A DNA stretch of 64,000 nucleotides, from contig JAWQUS010000027.1 in the NCBI GenBank assembly GCA_036365455.1, forward strand, positions 17,658,501-17,722,500, in the 5' to 3' direction. The notes beneath the pieces are model-generated. The model searched no databases. It saw nothing but the letters and a program-made list of their open reading frames with translations, and was not told the DNA's origin. The translations under genes and the position numbers were made by a program. This stretch comes from Macrosoma leucophasiata (taxonomy: Eukaryota; Arthropoda; Insecta; Lepidoptera; Hedylidae). Shown piece by piece: positions 1 to 11,799 of this stretch (its first letter is position 1; every line of letters starts with the position of its first letter).

Positions 1-499
1 CTTTTTATTGCCAATTATCAGAAATAAGGAACAAAATAAGAAAATGCTCAAGATTGTTTCATTGTACTAGAAAAAGCCATTTTAATTAAGGAAACGCAAG
101 AAACAGACAACAGTTTTATTAAATACCTTTTCCCTTTTGTGTCCTTTCCTTACAGTTTTAATATTCTCATTGATTCACAACAAGTACTTCTCAAGTATAT
201 TTTTCAACTTCGTGCTTATTTTGTTATTTCACACCAATATTCCTCGAAATGTGCAATGATTAAGAAACTCTGTACTGGGTATTTAATGTAACAACTTGTG
301 TAATACAAGTTACAACAACCATACGTGTCTCAAACAATTACTGCATCTACGAGTTATGAGATATCGGAGTCTAATCACCTCACGAACTGCATCGTTACTG
401 TACACGTGACTGGTGACATTATAGCCACATTTTATCTTAAAGGTTTTAAATATAACACTTATCTGCAATCTGCAATACACTGGTAACATTCCAGTGTCG

Positions 500-775
500 G
501 AAGTCGAGGGTATAGGCACCACACCACCGTTTTACCATTAGGTAAATATGAATGCCGGCAAAATTGTAGTATTCAGCACTTTTGTGTTCCGAAGAGATGG
601 TAATATATAGTATCGTAATAAATATCGCACTGGAAAAACAACTTAAGCGACTCAGGAGCGGCAGCGCATTTTTATTTTGACCGTTGGTTTTGGTGTAGAT
701 GCCTAGAGACTGCAGTATTCACTTATCATCAATGTGAACTGTATGCTTGTTGTCAATGTGTAGTTCCAATAAAAA
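500..775 (+). repeat. dispersed repeat family B, decayed copy
   Basis: Matches, with many changes, the unit seen at 5868-6150 and 48889-49140: a 'gtaggcaccac' start, a 'ttcagcact' block, 'ctcaggagtgg', a 'tgcagt..tcactta' block, 'caatgtgaactg.atgcttgtt', and an A-rich end. No coding capacity seen. The class is not certain; the A-rich end suggests a retroposon. Confidence 0.6.
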
Positions 776-1767
776 AATCCCTAAGGAAGGTCTATTTTAG
801 AGGTCTGGACGGGATTAAAGTATCCTATGTGTTACAGCCAAATTTCATCGAAATCCATCGAGCCACTTTAGTGTGATCGAGCAACAAACAAACAAACATC
901 GATACTTTCACATAGGTATACATATAATGGTAGTAAGATGTGCAGGCAAATTATTGGCACGGATGCGTGAATAACTGCGTGCTGCGTGATCATCAGCGGA
1001 CTTATCTTGACCTAGAAACAAGTTGCGGAAGATGGCTATGTTTACATTATTTAGTTTTTTACTCTGTGTTATATATATGCTAAGTCGGTCGTACAAGTCT
1101 GAGAACGTTCGTAAACTGTACGTTCTGGAAAGTGAGAACAATTACATGATTATGTGAACAAATTGTGGGAATTGTTCTTTAATTATAAAAATCCGCCATA
1201 TTAGTAAGGCCACGGAAACATAGGGAAATCACACTTTAGAAACTTACAATTCTGATTCAGTAGTAATTGTTCATACGCTTATGTAGTTAAATAAAGTATT
1301 GTTTGCCCGTTAGTGAGATTTTAAAAAGAACTTGATGAAAAATTTAGAGATTAATCTTAATCTCTAAATTTAAGTAAGTTCTACATTTTATCCTATTCTT
1401 TTGTAAAATTATCTTCAACTCTCTGCCACTTTATTTTACTAGCGATCTGTGAACTATAGTTGTAGAGTAAAGCCTCAGAGCTCTCACATATGAATAACCT
1501 ATAAGACGCCTGGCGAAAGGAAAAGCCCATAGAATGAGTCTGGCAGTAACAAATATTATTTTTTTACAATGTTCTGAAAACATTCAAAACATATTAAGTA
1601 TTATTTAAAAACAACAACAACACTTATGTTGCTACGTGACTTCACGCCTATATTTTCAAAGGAATAGACGTAGGTACTTATGTATGCATTCAAACATACG
1701 TTTTTATATTATACAAATATACATACTCACGATTCGCCAGTGACTTGTCCCGTGTAAATCGATCGTG

Positions 1768-1826
1768 ACACAGGGATCGAACTCAGCGTAGCAATAGCGG
1801 CCTGCTACCACTAACTACTGAGGCAT
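1768..1826 (-). repeat. tRNA-like fragment (SINE head)
   Basis: On the minus strand it has a tRNA A-box-like segment (TTAGTGGTAGCAGG) and a B box (GAGTTCGATCCC) at tRNA spacing, starting 'GCCTCAGTAG' like the SINE heads at 45346-45414 and 48100-48160. No good acceptor stem, so I call it a SINE head relic, not a tRNA gene. Confidence 0.5.
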
Positions 1827-3204
1827 TAATCTCATAACTTGCTACGAACTGACTGATCTGTCCGATGGAAACACGTTCGCAAATAGTCAGCGGCATTTAA
1901 CTTATAAAATATTTAAGTACAAGGACAAATAAAGGCGAAAAAAAAAGACGGTCCATCATTCACACATAATGGATCTTGTTGACATGACAATTAATCCTTA
2001 TTTATTTTATTTAATTTTAATTTCACGAATTTGGCAAATAAGTAGTTCTCATTTACTGTAAGCAAAATTAAGTTAAGTTCCTTCATAAAATATTTTATAA
2101 TGCTCATGCGTTGCCACTGCTGTGACTTAAGATCTTTTGCCACTGTGGCAGAAATTACGGCAGCCATAGGCCAGTAGCCAATCTCTCAGAAAAACAGGAA
2201 TATGTCACAAACCTATTATTCAACAAGAATAACAAAGTTGTGGAACCAGAAGATTATTTGCATTTCATGCAAGACCTCTCTGACCAGATTGTCCGACTTA
2301 TTAGTCGGCTAAGCAGGTACCTATTAAATGATTCAATTACCAAGTAAAAGTTTATCATTGCATAATATTTTAATAAAGTAACAGTAGTTGGCGGTTCGCA
2401 CATCTCTACCGTTACACGGGTGTGACGCAACTGGTTGAGAAAGCTGATACGGCTGGAATTGGGTTAGGCTGCGCGCGCGACGTTAGCTCGCTTTGAGCAT
2501 TTATTTATTTACGTTTAACTTTATCATACTTACTACTTGATAACTGCTAATTTGTAACAATATGAAGTTTAGTTAAAATAAATAGAGTTGAGTAAATATG
2601 ATTAAAAAGTACTTTCATTTTTCAAAAGTACCTAGCTTTTCCAAAGATAGTAGTCATTTTCCAGTGGTAAGATATTATTTGGACATTTGACAAATTGTAA
2701 CCAATATTTACCTACTGTCTAAAGTCACAAGACTCACAAGGTAATAATAAGTAGATACATATTATTATTGCGTAGTTAGTAGGTACATAACGTGTGATCA
2801 ATACACAACCAAAACCATTTTGCTAATAGCCACTATTAGTTACTTAGACCTAAAAAATATCGCTTCAAGTCACGCAGCTCACAGCAATAATCAGTGTGGA
2901 ATTAATTAGTACATTTCGTAAAACAATTTTACTTAGCCATTCAGTTTCACGGTGCAATCGGTATATGCGCCAGCGCCGAGATAAATGTATCTTATTATGC
3001 AAAAGTTGGAACAGGGCAAAGGATAAACATAAATGGGTTGAACACTCGCTATTATGTCATTGTGTCCTATAACGGTGCACGTACATTCAAGATTTTCGTT
3101 TGGGGGATTGACCGAGGATATTTTCAAATAAAAAAAGCTTTCATGTCTTGCCTTTTAAGTAATGATCATAAGATACAAGTACAGAATATTTGGTAAGTAC
3201 TAGT

Positions 3205-3535
3205 TGTCCCGGCAAACTTCTTATTGCCTCACAATGTTTTTTCTTTTTTCTTTTAAATAATGTGTCAGAGGTTTGATAGATTCGGACTATTTGTAAGGGA
3301 AAATAAAGTTGTGGTTTTTTATCGAGTTTTAGCGAGACTAACGAACAGCAATTGATTTTTATATATATTTTAGATATACTAGCTGACCGGGCAAACTTCG
3401 GATTGCCTCAGAATGAAATAATGTGTCAAAGGTTTGATAGATACGGACTATTTGTATGGAAAAATGAAATTGCGGTTTTTTCTCGAGTTTTTAGCGAGAC
3501 TAACGAGCAGCAATTGATTTTTATATATATAGTTT
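3205..3535 (+). repeat. tandem pair of 'GGCAAACTTC' repeats
   Basis: Two direct, diverged copies (about 3205-3360 and 3380-3535) start with 'ctag.tg.ccgggcaaactt' and share 'aatgtgtca.aggtttgatag' and 'gcgagactaacga.cagcaattg'. A third copy lies inverted at about 33640-33915. No protein is encoded. Such elements are common in insect genomes; I do not know the class. Confidence 0.6.
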
Positions 3536-3700
3536 GCTGCTACAACCTTAATTATATTAACTAACATGTTCATAAATGAAGTATTTACCAAAATAACATC
3601 TGTGCCTAATTCATACTTTATTTTTTAATTCATTTATGATGTTAAGACGTTGAAATATTATACGTACCTAAATTAATAATATGATAACATCATTATAATA

Positions 3701-4973
3701 GGTTGGGGAAAAAGTCTTTTCGCATTATAATATGTATGAACTTGTAATAAAATCTCTTTGGCTGTAGTATTTGTATCTGGCTGGTTTTGGTATCATTGAA
3801 ATTTAAAATTTTAAAGAACATAATTCCAAATTCAAATTAGGCAAATGTGTGATTTTCATTTGTTTTTCGTACTGACAAGATGAGTGAATCTAATGAAGAA
3901 ATTCGATACATTTTAAAATTTTACAACAAAAAAGGTAAAAATGCAACGCAAGCCGCGAAATAAAATTGCGATGTTTATGGACCTAGTGCAGTGTCTGTGA
4001 GAGTAGCACAAATTTGGTTTAAGCGTTTTCAATCCGGAAATTTTGATGTCAAAGATGCACCTCGCTCTGGTCGCCCTATTACGAATAAAATGGATGCCAT
4101 TTTTGAAAAAGTGGAGCAAGATCGACGTATCAGTAGTTACGACGTAGCTGAAGAACTGAGAATTGATCACAAAACAGTTTTGGCGCATTTGAAAAAAGCT
4201 GGGTACAAAAAAAAGCTCGATATTTGGATACCTCACGAGCTCACTGAAAGAAACCTAATGAACCGTGTACTCATTTGTGATTCTTTATTACGACGTAATG
4301 AAACCGAATCATTTTTGAAGAAGCTGATAACTGGTGATGAAAAGTGGATCACGTACGACAAGAACGTGCGAAAAAGGTCGTGGTCAAGGGCCGGTCAGGC
4401 TTCACAGACTGTGGCGAAACCCGGGTTAACTCGCAATAAGGTGATGTTGTGTGTGTGGTGGGATTGGAAGGGCATTATTAATTATGAGCTATTACCACCA
4501 GGCAGGACTATCGATTCTGAACTCTACTGCGAACAACTGATGAGATTAAAGCAAGAAGTTGAGAGAAAGCGGCCGGAATTGATCAACAGAAGGGGTGTGG
4601 TGTTTCATCATGATAACGCTAGACCTCACACATCTATAGCCCCTCAGCAAAAATTAAGAGAGTTTGGCTGGGAGGTGTTAATGCATCCGCCGTATAGTCC
4701 TGACCTTGCACCTTCAGATTTCCTCCGGTCTCTTCAGAATTCTTTATGCAATGTTAGGTTAACATCACGAGAGGACTGCCAAACCCACTTGTCGCGGTAT
4801 TTTGATGAGAAGTCCCAAAATTTTTATAGCAATGGGATCATGTCCCTACCTACAAGATGGCAAAAGGTAATCGAACAAAATGGTACATACATACTTTAGT
4901 TAAATTTAAATAAACTATATTAAAAAATGTTTTGAATTATCTTAAAAAATGCGAAGAAACTTTTTCCCCAACC
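3701..4973 (+). mobile_element. mariner transposon copy 1 (1273 bp)
   Basis: A Tc1/mariner element bounded by TA dinucleotides (3699-3700 and 4974-4975). The terminal inverted repeats begin GGTTGGGGAAAAAGT and end ACTTTTTCCCCAACC; the inner parts diverge slightly. Two close relatives lie at 19082-20362 and 49148-50192, so the family was active fairly recently. This copy is full length but its transposase frame is broken by one early stop. Confidence 0.95.
3881..4899 (+). pseudogene. mariner transposase, one early stop
   Basis: The frame starts MSESNEEIRYI at 3881 and reads about 26 codons to a TAA at 3960-3962, where the sister copies have a lysine codon. It then stays open to 4899. After the stop come the helix-turn-helix DNA-binding region and the catalytic core. 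The three acidic residues are visible in TGDEKW, HHDNARPH and LAPSDF, with 34 residues between the second and third aspartates, the mariner D,D34D spacing. The HLF that follows the last aspartate in the sister copies is shortened to L. Translation from a later start would lack part of the DNA-binding domain, so the copy is probably inactive. Confidence 0.9.
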
Positions 4974-5867
4974 TAATATTATTAAGGTCAATACTTAAAC
5001 ATTAATAATTGCTATAGTTCGACTGGACTTAGTTGATTTAAGAGGGGGGGAGGCCTTAGCTGGATCCCTGGACCCGTTTCTGCGTTCAAATAACGAATAG
5101 CATTTTAATGAACCTGCAGAGTCGCGCCGGCGTAAAGTCGAGTTCAACATTGTTATTCCGACCGGCGCGGCGGCGACATGGCTTTGACCTGACCGGATTT
5201 GGGTCAAGAGGAATCGATTTATTGCCTACACGCCTGGCTCTATCAGTCTCGAATTATGTAATGAAACCGAAAGGGTATTAATCAGCAAATTCGTGGTCAG
5301 GGTGTTCAATGAATGTACATAGATATCACATGTTTTGAGACGACCTTTTTTGATCATTCAAATCCTACTACTCAGTAAAATTACTGTTCCAATTCAAAGA
5401 TTGCGTTTGTTATGAAAGAGATTAATTTTGAAAGACCATAGAAAGCATTTACCAAGTGCCATAGGCAGTATTTTATTTTCTCTATATCACCTACCCGTTT
5501 TCAACTACAGTGACTTGGCTCAGGCACTTTACATAGGCGAGTGTTTAGCCCTGATGTGACGGTGCAGACAGGACCTGTCAGGGTACTGAATGGCAATGGT
5601 AGTGAATGGTAGAAGGCGGTCTTGCTTTTAATTGGTCGCGTTATCGCCTTCGCTCGTCCTCGAACGCATACACTTTCTCCTGTACACGTCTCCATTCAGA
5701 TCTGTTTTGAGCAAGAGACTCCCAACGAGAGGGTTCGATGTTGCATCTTTTCTTGTGTCTTTTCTGGCCATGATTAGCATAGATCAGATAACCAAGATCG
5801 TTGGCATAGATACATGAAGACTCCGTCGTCCTCTAGTGGACGAGAGTTCTTCCGCTAGTGCAGTCAG

Positions 5868-6150
5868 TCCTGGTGGTAGAGCTCCAGTGATGGAGCTCGC
5901 GGGCGTAGGCACCACCGCATTACCTAAGATACTTGCCACTAAACGGAAGTGTTCAGCACTATCGTGTTCCGGTCAGGTGGTAATGTACGGCCCTGTAATT
6001 TCCGGCACAGAGGCATAACACCTTAGGCCTCAGGAGTGGTAAAGCATCTGCATTTTGACCTTGGTCTTTGTATGGGTGTCTATAGACTGCAGTCATCACT
6101 TAAGATCAATGTGAATTGCATGCTTGTTTGCTACTTCCATTACATAAAAA
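5868..6150 (+). repeat. dispersed repeat family B, good copy
   Basis: About 280 bp, from 'gtggtagagctc' to an A-run, closely matching 48889-49140 and partly 13640-13890, 35683-35852 and (reversed) 45805-45975. Shared blocks include 'gtaggcaccaccgcattacc', 'ggccctgtaatttccggcac' and 'gactgcagtcatcactta'. Non-coding. Confidence 0.8.
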
Positions 6151-6249
6151 AAGTCAACCGAACGATGGCGGTATACGGAATAGATACACACAAAAAACAT
6201 ACAGGCGAATTGAGAACCTCCTCCTTTTAAAAATGGAATAACACGAGAT

Positions 6250-6345
6250 GGGCCTTCCGCGACAAGTCCACCGCCACTGCGACATAACCCCCTTAGGAGA
6301 AGTTTTTGTCCAGCAGTGGACGTCTTTCGGCTGAAATGAGGATGA
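6250..6345 (-). repeat. RTE-type LINE 3' tail fragment
   Basis: Read on the minus strand it gives the common lepidopteran tail 'gccgaaagacgtccactgct' followed by 'ggacaaaaact' and a GATG-type simple repeat on the other side. A closely related tail is at 47640-47850. Only the non-coding 3' end is present. Confidence 0.6.
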
Positions 6346-6534
6346 TGATGACGATGATACCAAGATCCTTGCTTGATTGATATGAAATGATCTCAGTGCC
6401 TGTCCCGGTTATAATTTGACTTAGGTAGTAAATGGACGTTGAAATTACGTAGTAGATGGAACAACTCGAGACGAGCCGTCTACATATACCCCTATGACAG
6501 TGCCGGATAAAGGCGGTGAGGGGCCCGTAGCAAA

Positions 6535-6860
6535 TGTGACCATTGGGCCCTAAAGTTACATTCCCTACTGAAATTTAGGATGTAAATGAAACAGAACATT
6601 TACGAAAAGGAATCGAAAACAATATTAGGGGATTTCCTCTGTAAGTATTGTGGTATTGCCAACTTGCAACATAATAATATACCTACCTATATAATTACAG
6701 TGTTGCCAACCTTCACTCTGAGAATAGCTAAGGTGTATTACATATTTTTTATCTGTTTGTGGTTTTTTTTGGGCACTGGCGCGGAGCCCCTAATGATAGA
6801 TCGCCCGACGACACGTCCTGCTGGAAGATCTTCTAGAAGGACAAGTTTATTGTGCAATAC
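6535..6860 (+). repeat. inverted partner of 11230-11540
   Basis: The block from 'gaccattgggccctaaag' to 'gcgcggagcccc' is matched in reverse complement at 11280-11540 ('aaatgttctgttttatttac', 'ctattctcaaggtgagcgtt'). The edge carries 'gatcgcccg..gtcctgctgg', also seen at 7800-7860. Non-coding; probably two copies of one unclassified transposon in opposite orientation. Confidence 0.6.
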
Positions 6861-7426
6861 GTCCTGCTGGAAGACGCTGCGAGTTCTGCTGGCAGTACTA
6901 TATTTGTAAGAAATCGTGATGGTCCTTCCTGCAGAACGCTGGCCTTGACCTTTTAGTCAACGTCACACTTTCTTACCAGATGTCTTAAACCTTTGGTCAG
7001 TGTTTTACAAATAAAACTCAAAAGTAAAAATAATGTAACCTTTTATTGGCTCTTATTATAATTAGTCAGAATTAATTTAGTTGTAAAATTTCGTAAATTC
7101 GATCCGTCCTAACTTCGCATTTGTGAATCGAAGTATGTCATCAATTCTGTTCGCCGGAAAAAAGATCAGCCACATATCAATTTCTCGTATGGCCTGGCCT
7201 GTACATAATATCTTTATAAATATCAATAGTAATATCTATTTTCATGTGCCAGTTCACATTTGACACAACGGCTATTATGATACATTGTCCATCAATATCC
7301 CATCGCACACGAACTTTATTATTCGCCAAAACTCTTATTACGAATGTAGTAGGTATTTATTTTTCGCAATAACACATGCGAGTGAACTTAAGAAAGGAAA
7401 AAACGGAAAGAAAAGAATTTCATTAA

Positions 7427-7500
7427 GACTTCGGTAGCTTAGTGGTAAAGCGGCTGGACTGGTTATCCTGAGGTCGCAGGTTCAATTCCTGCCCGAAGTC
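7427..7500 (+). repeat. tRNA-Thr-like cassette
   Basis: Folds as a tRNA: a 7-bp acceptor stem (ACTTCGG/CCGAAGT), a 4-bp D stem (GCTT/AAGC), an anticodon stem with one mismatch, and a perfect 5-bp T stem (GCAGG/CCTGC). The loop CTGGTTA would read GGT (Thr), unusual for a eukaryotic tRNA-Thr. T-rich sequence follows. Purine-rich sequence before (7393-7420) and pyrimidine-rich sequence after (7501-7530) are near reverse complements, so the cassette sits inside a larger inverted repeat. The mismatch and the sister copies favour a tRNA-derived repeat over a working tRNA gene. Confidence 0.7.
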
Positions 7501-8171
7501 AAAATTTTCTTTTCGTTTTTTCTTTTCTTATTACGACACTATATATCTCGTATAGTTTTCGCCAAAATGTTGGCGACTCCATGCGTTATCGGTGCCCGGC
7601 GCGTCGAAACTCGTCGCACGGGCACGAACGCGTTGCTCCCGTCTATACTCATGCGCCATCGCTTGCTAACTGAAGGTCGCTATCGCTTATTACACTTTTT
7701 CTAATATGCACGAAAGAGACATAAATACTGTATTTTTTCATATAATTTTGAACTCCGTAGTATACACTAATAAGAAACTGTACACAGAAAAAAATCAGTC
7801 CTTCCGGAAGGCCTACAACAAGTCCTGCTAGCAGGACTCCGGGCGATCTATCACTAACGCGCGGGGCCCGTAGCATTTGCTGCCTCCTGCTACATGGCTA
7901 ATCCGTCACTATTTAGAAGTGTTTGTCCAGAGCCGCGCGCTGGTGGACGTCTATCAGCTGAAATGTTAAAGTAGTTGACATGATGAAAGATTCTTACTTG
8001 AATGATATGAAATGATATCAGTTCCTGTCCCAGTTATAACTTGACTAAGTTTTAAGCAAGATAAATACGATTAACAAAATATGAGATTAATATTTTTGTA
8101 CTATTTAGTTTTCGCAACAACACATGCGAGTGAACTTTAGATATTAAAGAAACATAAGGAAATAAAAATTT

Positions 8172-8245
8172 GACTTCGGGCAGGAATCGAACCTGCGACC
8201 TCAGGATAACCAGTCCAGTCGCTTTACCACTAAGCTACCGAAGTT
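8172..8245 (-). repeat. tRNA-Thr-like cassette, opposite orientation
   Basis: Reverse complement of the cassette at 7427-7500 with very few differences. The flank to its left (8108-8137, containing 'cacatgcgagtgaact') is the same, and in the same orientation, as the flank left of the other copy (7361-7390). Only the cassette is turned round. Confidence 0.7.
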
Positions 8246-8824
8246 AATATTTTTATTAGCTACCTACATATTACAGTAACAAATGTACATAATATGCTTC
8301 AAATATTAAAGACATTCTCAAAATTTCTCCGTAATTAATAAAATCCAGCTATTATTTGGCAGCAAAAAGTGCGTAAAATCTGTTTCATATTATTTCCTTT
8401 ATTATTCTGCTATTCATCGTCCAATTAAGAATCAGTGAAACGAATATTCCATCACTGCTCACTCAGTTATACTCGTAAAGTGGGATGATTTGGTAAAGCA
8501 GCAGAGTCTGCAATGTGGGCGGCTATAGGTGCAAAATTTACCTTTGCTCTTTGAAGAGCAATTACTGGCGTGATTTCAGGCAACTCAAGGTATCTGTTAA
8601 TAACTCCGCGGAGGCGGTATGTTAAATATGTAAACACGTGCAATAGTTCACGATTTCTAACGTCATTAAAAACTGCCTTGTTTTATTGTGATTCAGAAAC
8701 GAATTTGCGTTACGGTTTGGAAAAGTTATAAAAATAGATTGATCGATATCAGGGCGACCCGTTTGTTTTCATTTTGATTTAAAAAATGGCTCATTCCTTA
8801 CTGTGGCGAATGTAGAAATCTCAT

Positions 8825-8985
8825 TATCATTCAAGCAGACGTCCACTGCTGGACCAAAGCCAAAAGGAGGGGGATATGCCACAATCGCCACGCTTGGCTT
8901 GTCGGATTGGCGATCGCAGTGGCAGTAGTTTTATCGCAGTATGCTGCTGCCCATCTTGCACTTACTACCGCTCATTGGAATAGTA
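8825..8985 (+). repeat. dispersed repeat 'agacgtccactgc'
   Basis: Shares 'agacgtccactgc.gga', 'atgccacaatcgccacgctt', 'gcagtg.c.gtagttttatcg' and 'gctgctgcccat' with 35855-36055. It starts with the RTE-type tail motif; non-coding. Confidence 0.6.
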
Positions 8986-9139
8986 GCGGAAAAAATTCTC
9001 TTCCCACAAGATAATTCTTCCGCTAGTGGGCGTCACGTCCCGACGACGGGAAATCTAAAGGAAGGATATTCGAAGCAACTTTTGAACATACAGAAAGTAA
9101 ACTTTTGAACGTAGGGATGTGATGACTCCACCGACCTCT

Positions 9140-9330
9140 AGTGGAGGAGACTCTTAGCTCGCGACTACTACGCAGACGAGAAAGCAAGCGAGTTTCAATG
9201 TTGGCCTCTGATGAAAGCGAACTACTGCCACATTTTCCTCCTCGCGTAGGTATCCCTTTTATACCTACCAAAAAATTGCATTCTTCGCAGCGCCTTGTAA
9301 CTTCACTGCTTCACGGACACATTAATGTAG
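9140..9330 (+). repeat. dispersed repeat family E
   Basis: 'cttagctcgcgac', 'gagtttcaatgttgg', 'gaaagcgaactactgccaca' and 'cttcgcagcg.cttgtaact' recur at 16930-17110 and partly at 55590-55720. No protein. Confidence 0.6.
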
Positions 9331-9339
9331 TTTTGGCCT

Positions 9340-10377
9340 CCTCGCCTTTCCTCGTATGACTGCCTCGATCTGCCGAAACGTGATATTATGATAGCATATA
9401 ACCTCATTTAAAATAAAAGACTGCAACTATATAAATATAAATTATTATAAATAATTAAATATAGGTACTTTTAAATAATCAAATTGCCGTTGCAGAACTT
9501 GCAGATATTGGGTATAGGTACTAGATACGTTCAAATAACTTACTGAGCGTTTTGAAGTTTTAAACACAAGGTAGGTACCTTCTTATGACACAGTTTCAAG
9601 TAGGTAGTTCTCACGCAATCTATGTCATAAAAATTGGTGATCTATGTACCTAAGTTCACGCACGTCCAAACCACTTCCATCTACTAACTCCGTCTGTAAC
9701 CTGTGCGTCTTTTACACTTTCACGTTCAAACCACATAGGTACCCTCTAAATGATCACATAACATCAGAGTAACGATATATTTGGCGCTACATGCTCTCTG
9801 CCTACCCCGAAAGGAAATTAACATCAAGATACGATATGAGGACGAACATGACTGTTTGAGCAAAGATGTGGGGAGACCGAAATTATTCCATAGAGCAACT
9901 TATTATTTTTCGAACGTTTTAATGTTTCAGTATTTTCAGTGCAAACGCCAGGGCCATCCGATCAATACGGTTACAAGATTGCGTGTGTTCGTACACTGCA
10001 GTCAATTTAGAATCGTTAGAATTGCAAAAATCAACTTTAAAACCGGTTTCGACATACCACCGGACCGTGGCCGACCGTTCTCCAAGACTGCCAAAGACTT
10101 TTACTTGTGTACTGTTAACTACAGATCCACAGAGACATCTCTTGCATTATTTATGACAAAGTTAGCCCCTTGAGATGTTATGATACATTTTAAACATAGT
10201 TTATAATGATTTTAACTATGCAAAATTTTATTTGTGAGTAAAAGTAACAAACGATAATCACGATAGCTATAAAAGATGACAACTTGCTAAAAGTAAAAAC
10301 TTTTAATTCAAAGACGCTACTGTTCTCGAGGTTTAGCGTTAAAAACTCTAGATTCCAGTGATTTCAATACAGAATTA
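9340..10377. other. intergenic, no gene supported
   Basis: A 130-codon open frame at 9781-10173 exists, but its first 50 bases match the 3' tail of the LINE at 36533-36871 ('gcgctacatgctctctgcct'), it starts at a TTG, and the rest shows no domain. I do not call a gene. Confidence 0.5.
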
Positions 10378-10490
10378 GCCTGGTTTGCACCAAAATATTT
10401 GTTAAATTTATTGTAACATTTCACATCCCTCTCTAACTTTAACACATTTCTTCAAGTTAGAGAATGATGTGAAATGTTTGCAACCCAGCA
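10378..10490. repeat. palindromic MITE family A, short copy
   Basis: Begins 'gcctggtttgcaccaaaata' and ends 'gtttgcaacccagc', with inner arms 'aacatttcacatcc.tctcta' and its near reverse complement. Related to 16103-16252, 18070-18216, 28066-28208 and 50731-50868. Confidence 0.7.
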
Positions 10491-11229
10491 TTATTATTGT
10501 CTTTACCGCCTGATAACCTCTTTAGTGATTCTGTACCAACTATGAAAGCAAAAGCAATAACCTGATTTCATTTTCATACCGCCTACTACGTGACACGAGC
10601 AGGTTCAAGATAGGATAAATAGTTTTCAGGTAATAGAGTCATAATTCTGTGCAAATGGCGAGCACGTGTTGAAACAAATTATTTTTTTTTCGAAAGGCAT
10701 CCTTCGTCGAACACCTTGTAGGAGGCGTGGCTCTTACGCTTCGTCTCCCGAACAGCGGACGTTACATGAGAACTCTTTTACCTCAACGACCACCGGATCT
10801 TCGAAGTCTGTCCACTGTCACTTAAGTTTCGCTATTCGGGTGAATTATGTCGACTGCTTCGATTCTCGGGTCTTCTCATTTCTAGCAAAGTTTTCTCCGT
10901 TGAACTCTACGTGACTTTGAGACATCTTTATGAGGCATTGGCCTATATTACCTATACTATTTACAAGCAACCACGTTTCAGTTTCCATAATTATGTCCTA
11001 ACGGACAACACCTAATAACTATTAAAGTGTAATGATCATAAAACTCGGGAAACGTCATTCCCCAAAAAATTTGCAACCCTGCTGGCATACTTCTGCCTGA
11101 ATAGCCACATAAGCAGAAGTATGCTACAAATACTCATTGCCTACAAGTCACTTTAAGATAGTAAGACGGTAGTGCTCCAGTCTCTTGGCTTGACTCGAGG
11201 GCGTAGGCACCACCGCACTACCTAATCTA

Positions 11230-11540
11230 TCCAGTGCCGGATTAGCCATATAGCAGGAGGCAGCAAATGCTACGGGCCCCGCGCCTAGGGGTGCCCCGCG
11301 CCTGTACTTAGAAAAACCCACAAATATGTAAAATATGTAATACACCTTAGCTATTCTCAAGGTGAGCGTTGGCCACTCTGTAATTATATAGGTATATTAT
11401 TATGTTGCAAGTTGGCAATATTAATACTTACGGGGGAATCCCCTTATATTGTTTTCTATTCCTTTTCGTAAATGTTCTGTTTTATTTACATCCTAAATTT
11501 CAGTAGTCAATGTAAGTCTAGGGCCCCATGGTCACATTTG
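11230..11540 (-). repeat. inverted partner of 6535-6860
   Basis: Reverse-complement match to 6535-6860; shares the outer 'gcaaatgctacgggccccgc' also found (reversed) at 7860-7880. It is preceded (11170-11230) and followed (11560-11790) by diverged family B sequence. Confidence 0.55.
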
Positions 11541-11799
11541 CTACGGGCCCCGCACCGGCTTTATCCGGCACTGAATCTATCTGACGCCAAATCGTTATGT
11601 TGAGCACTATTGTGTTCACCCGGTGTATGACACCTCTAATATCTTTGGGCCCCGTAATAACTATCACCGACTCAAAACAACTTAGGCAGGGGTGGCAACA
11701 AATCTCCATTTTGACCTCCGGTTTTTGTGTAGATGTTTTTATAATAGCTACAGTAATCACTTTCCCTTGTTCAGTCAATATTTACAACTGAATGTCATT

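Larger units (their letters stand above)
1..3204. other. intergenic, AT-rich, no gene seen
   Basis: I find no exon-like open frame with flanking splice signals here. The stretch holds a decayed dispersed repeat (about 500-775) and a tRNA-like fragment (about 1768-1826); the rest is AT-rich sequence I cannot assign. The short open frames on the minus strand lack any recognisable domain. Confidence 0.6.
4976..7360. other. intergenic, repeat mosaic
   Basis: No host gene seen. It contains repeat family B (5868-6150), a reversed RTE-type LINE tail ending near 6360 in 'cagcagtggacgtctttcgg' followed by an ATG-rich run, and one arm of a large inverted repeat (6535-6860). The 302-367-nt open frames here fall inside those repeats. 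Confidence 0.5.

Noticed and set aside
7427..7500. Functional tRNA-Thr gene
   Set aside because: Anticodon GGT is not expected for a eukaryotic tRNA-Thr, the anticodon stem has a mismatch, and flipped and decayed sister copies exist.
9781..10173. 130-codon open frame on the plus strand
   Set aside because: Begins at TTG inside a decayed LINE tail; no domain, no splice support, no conserved motif.
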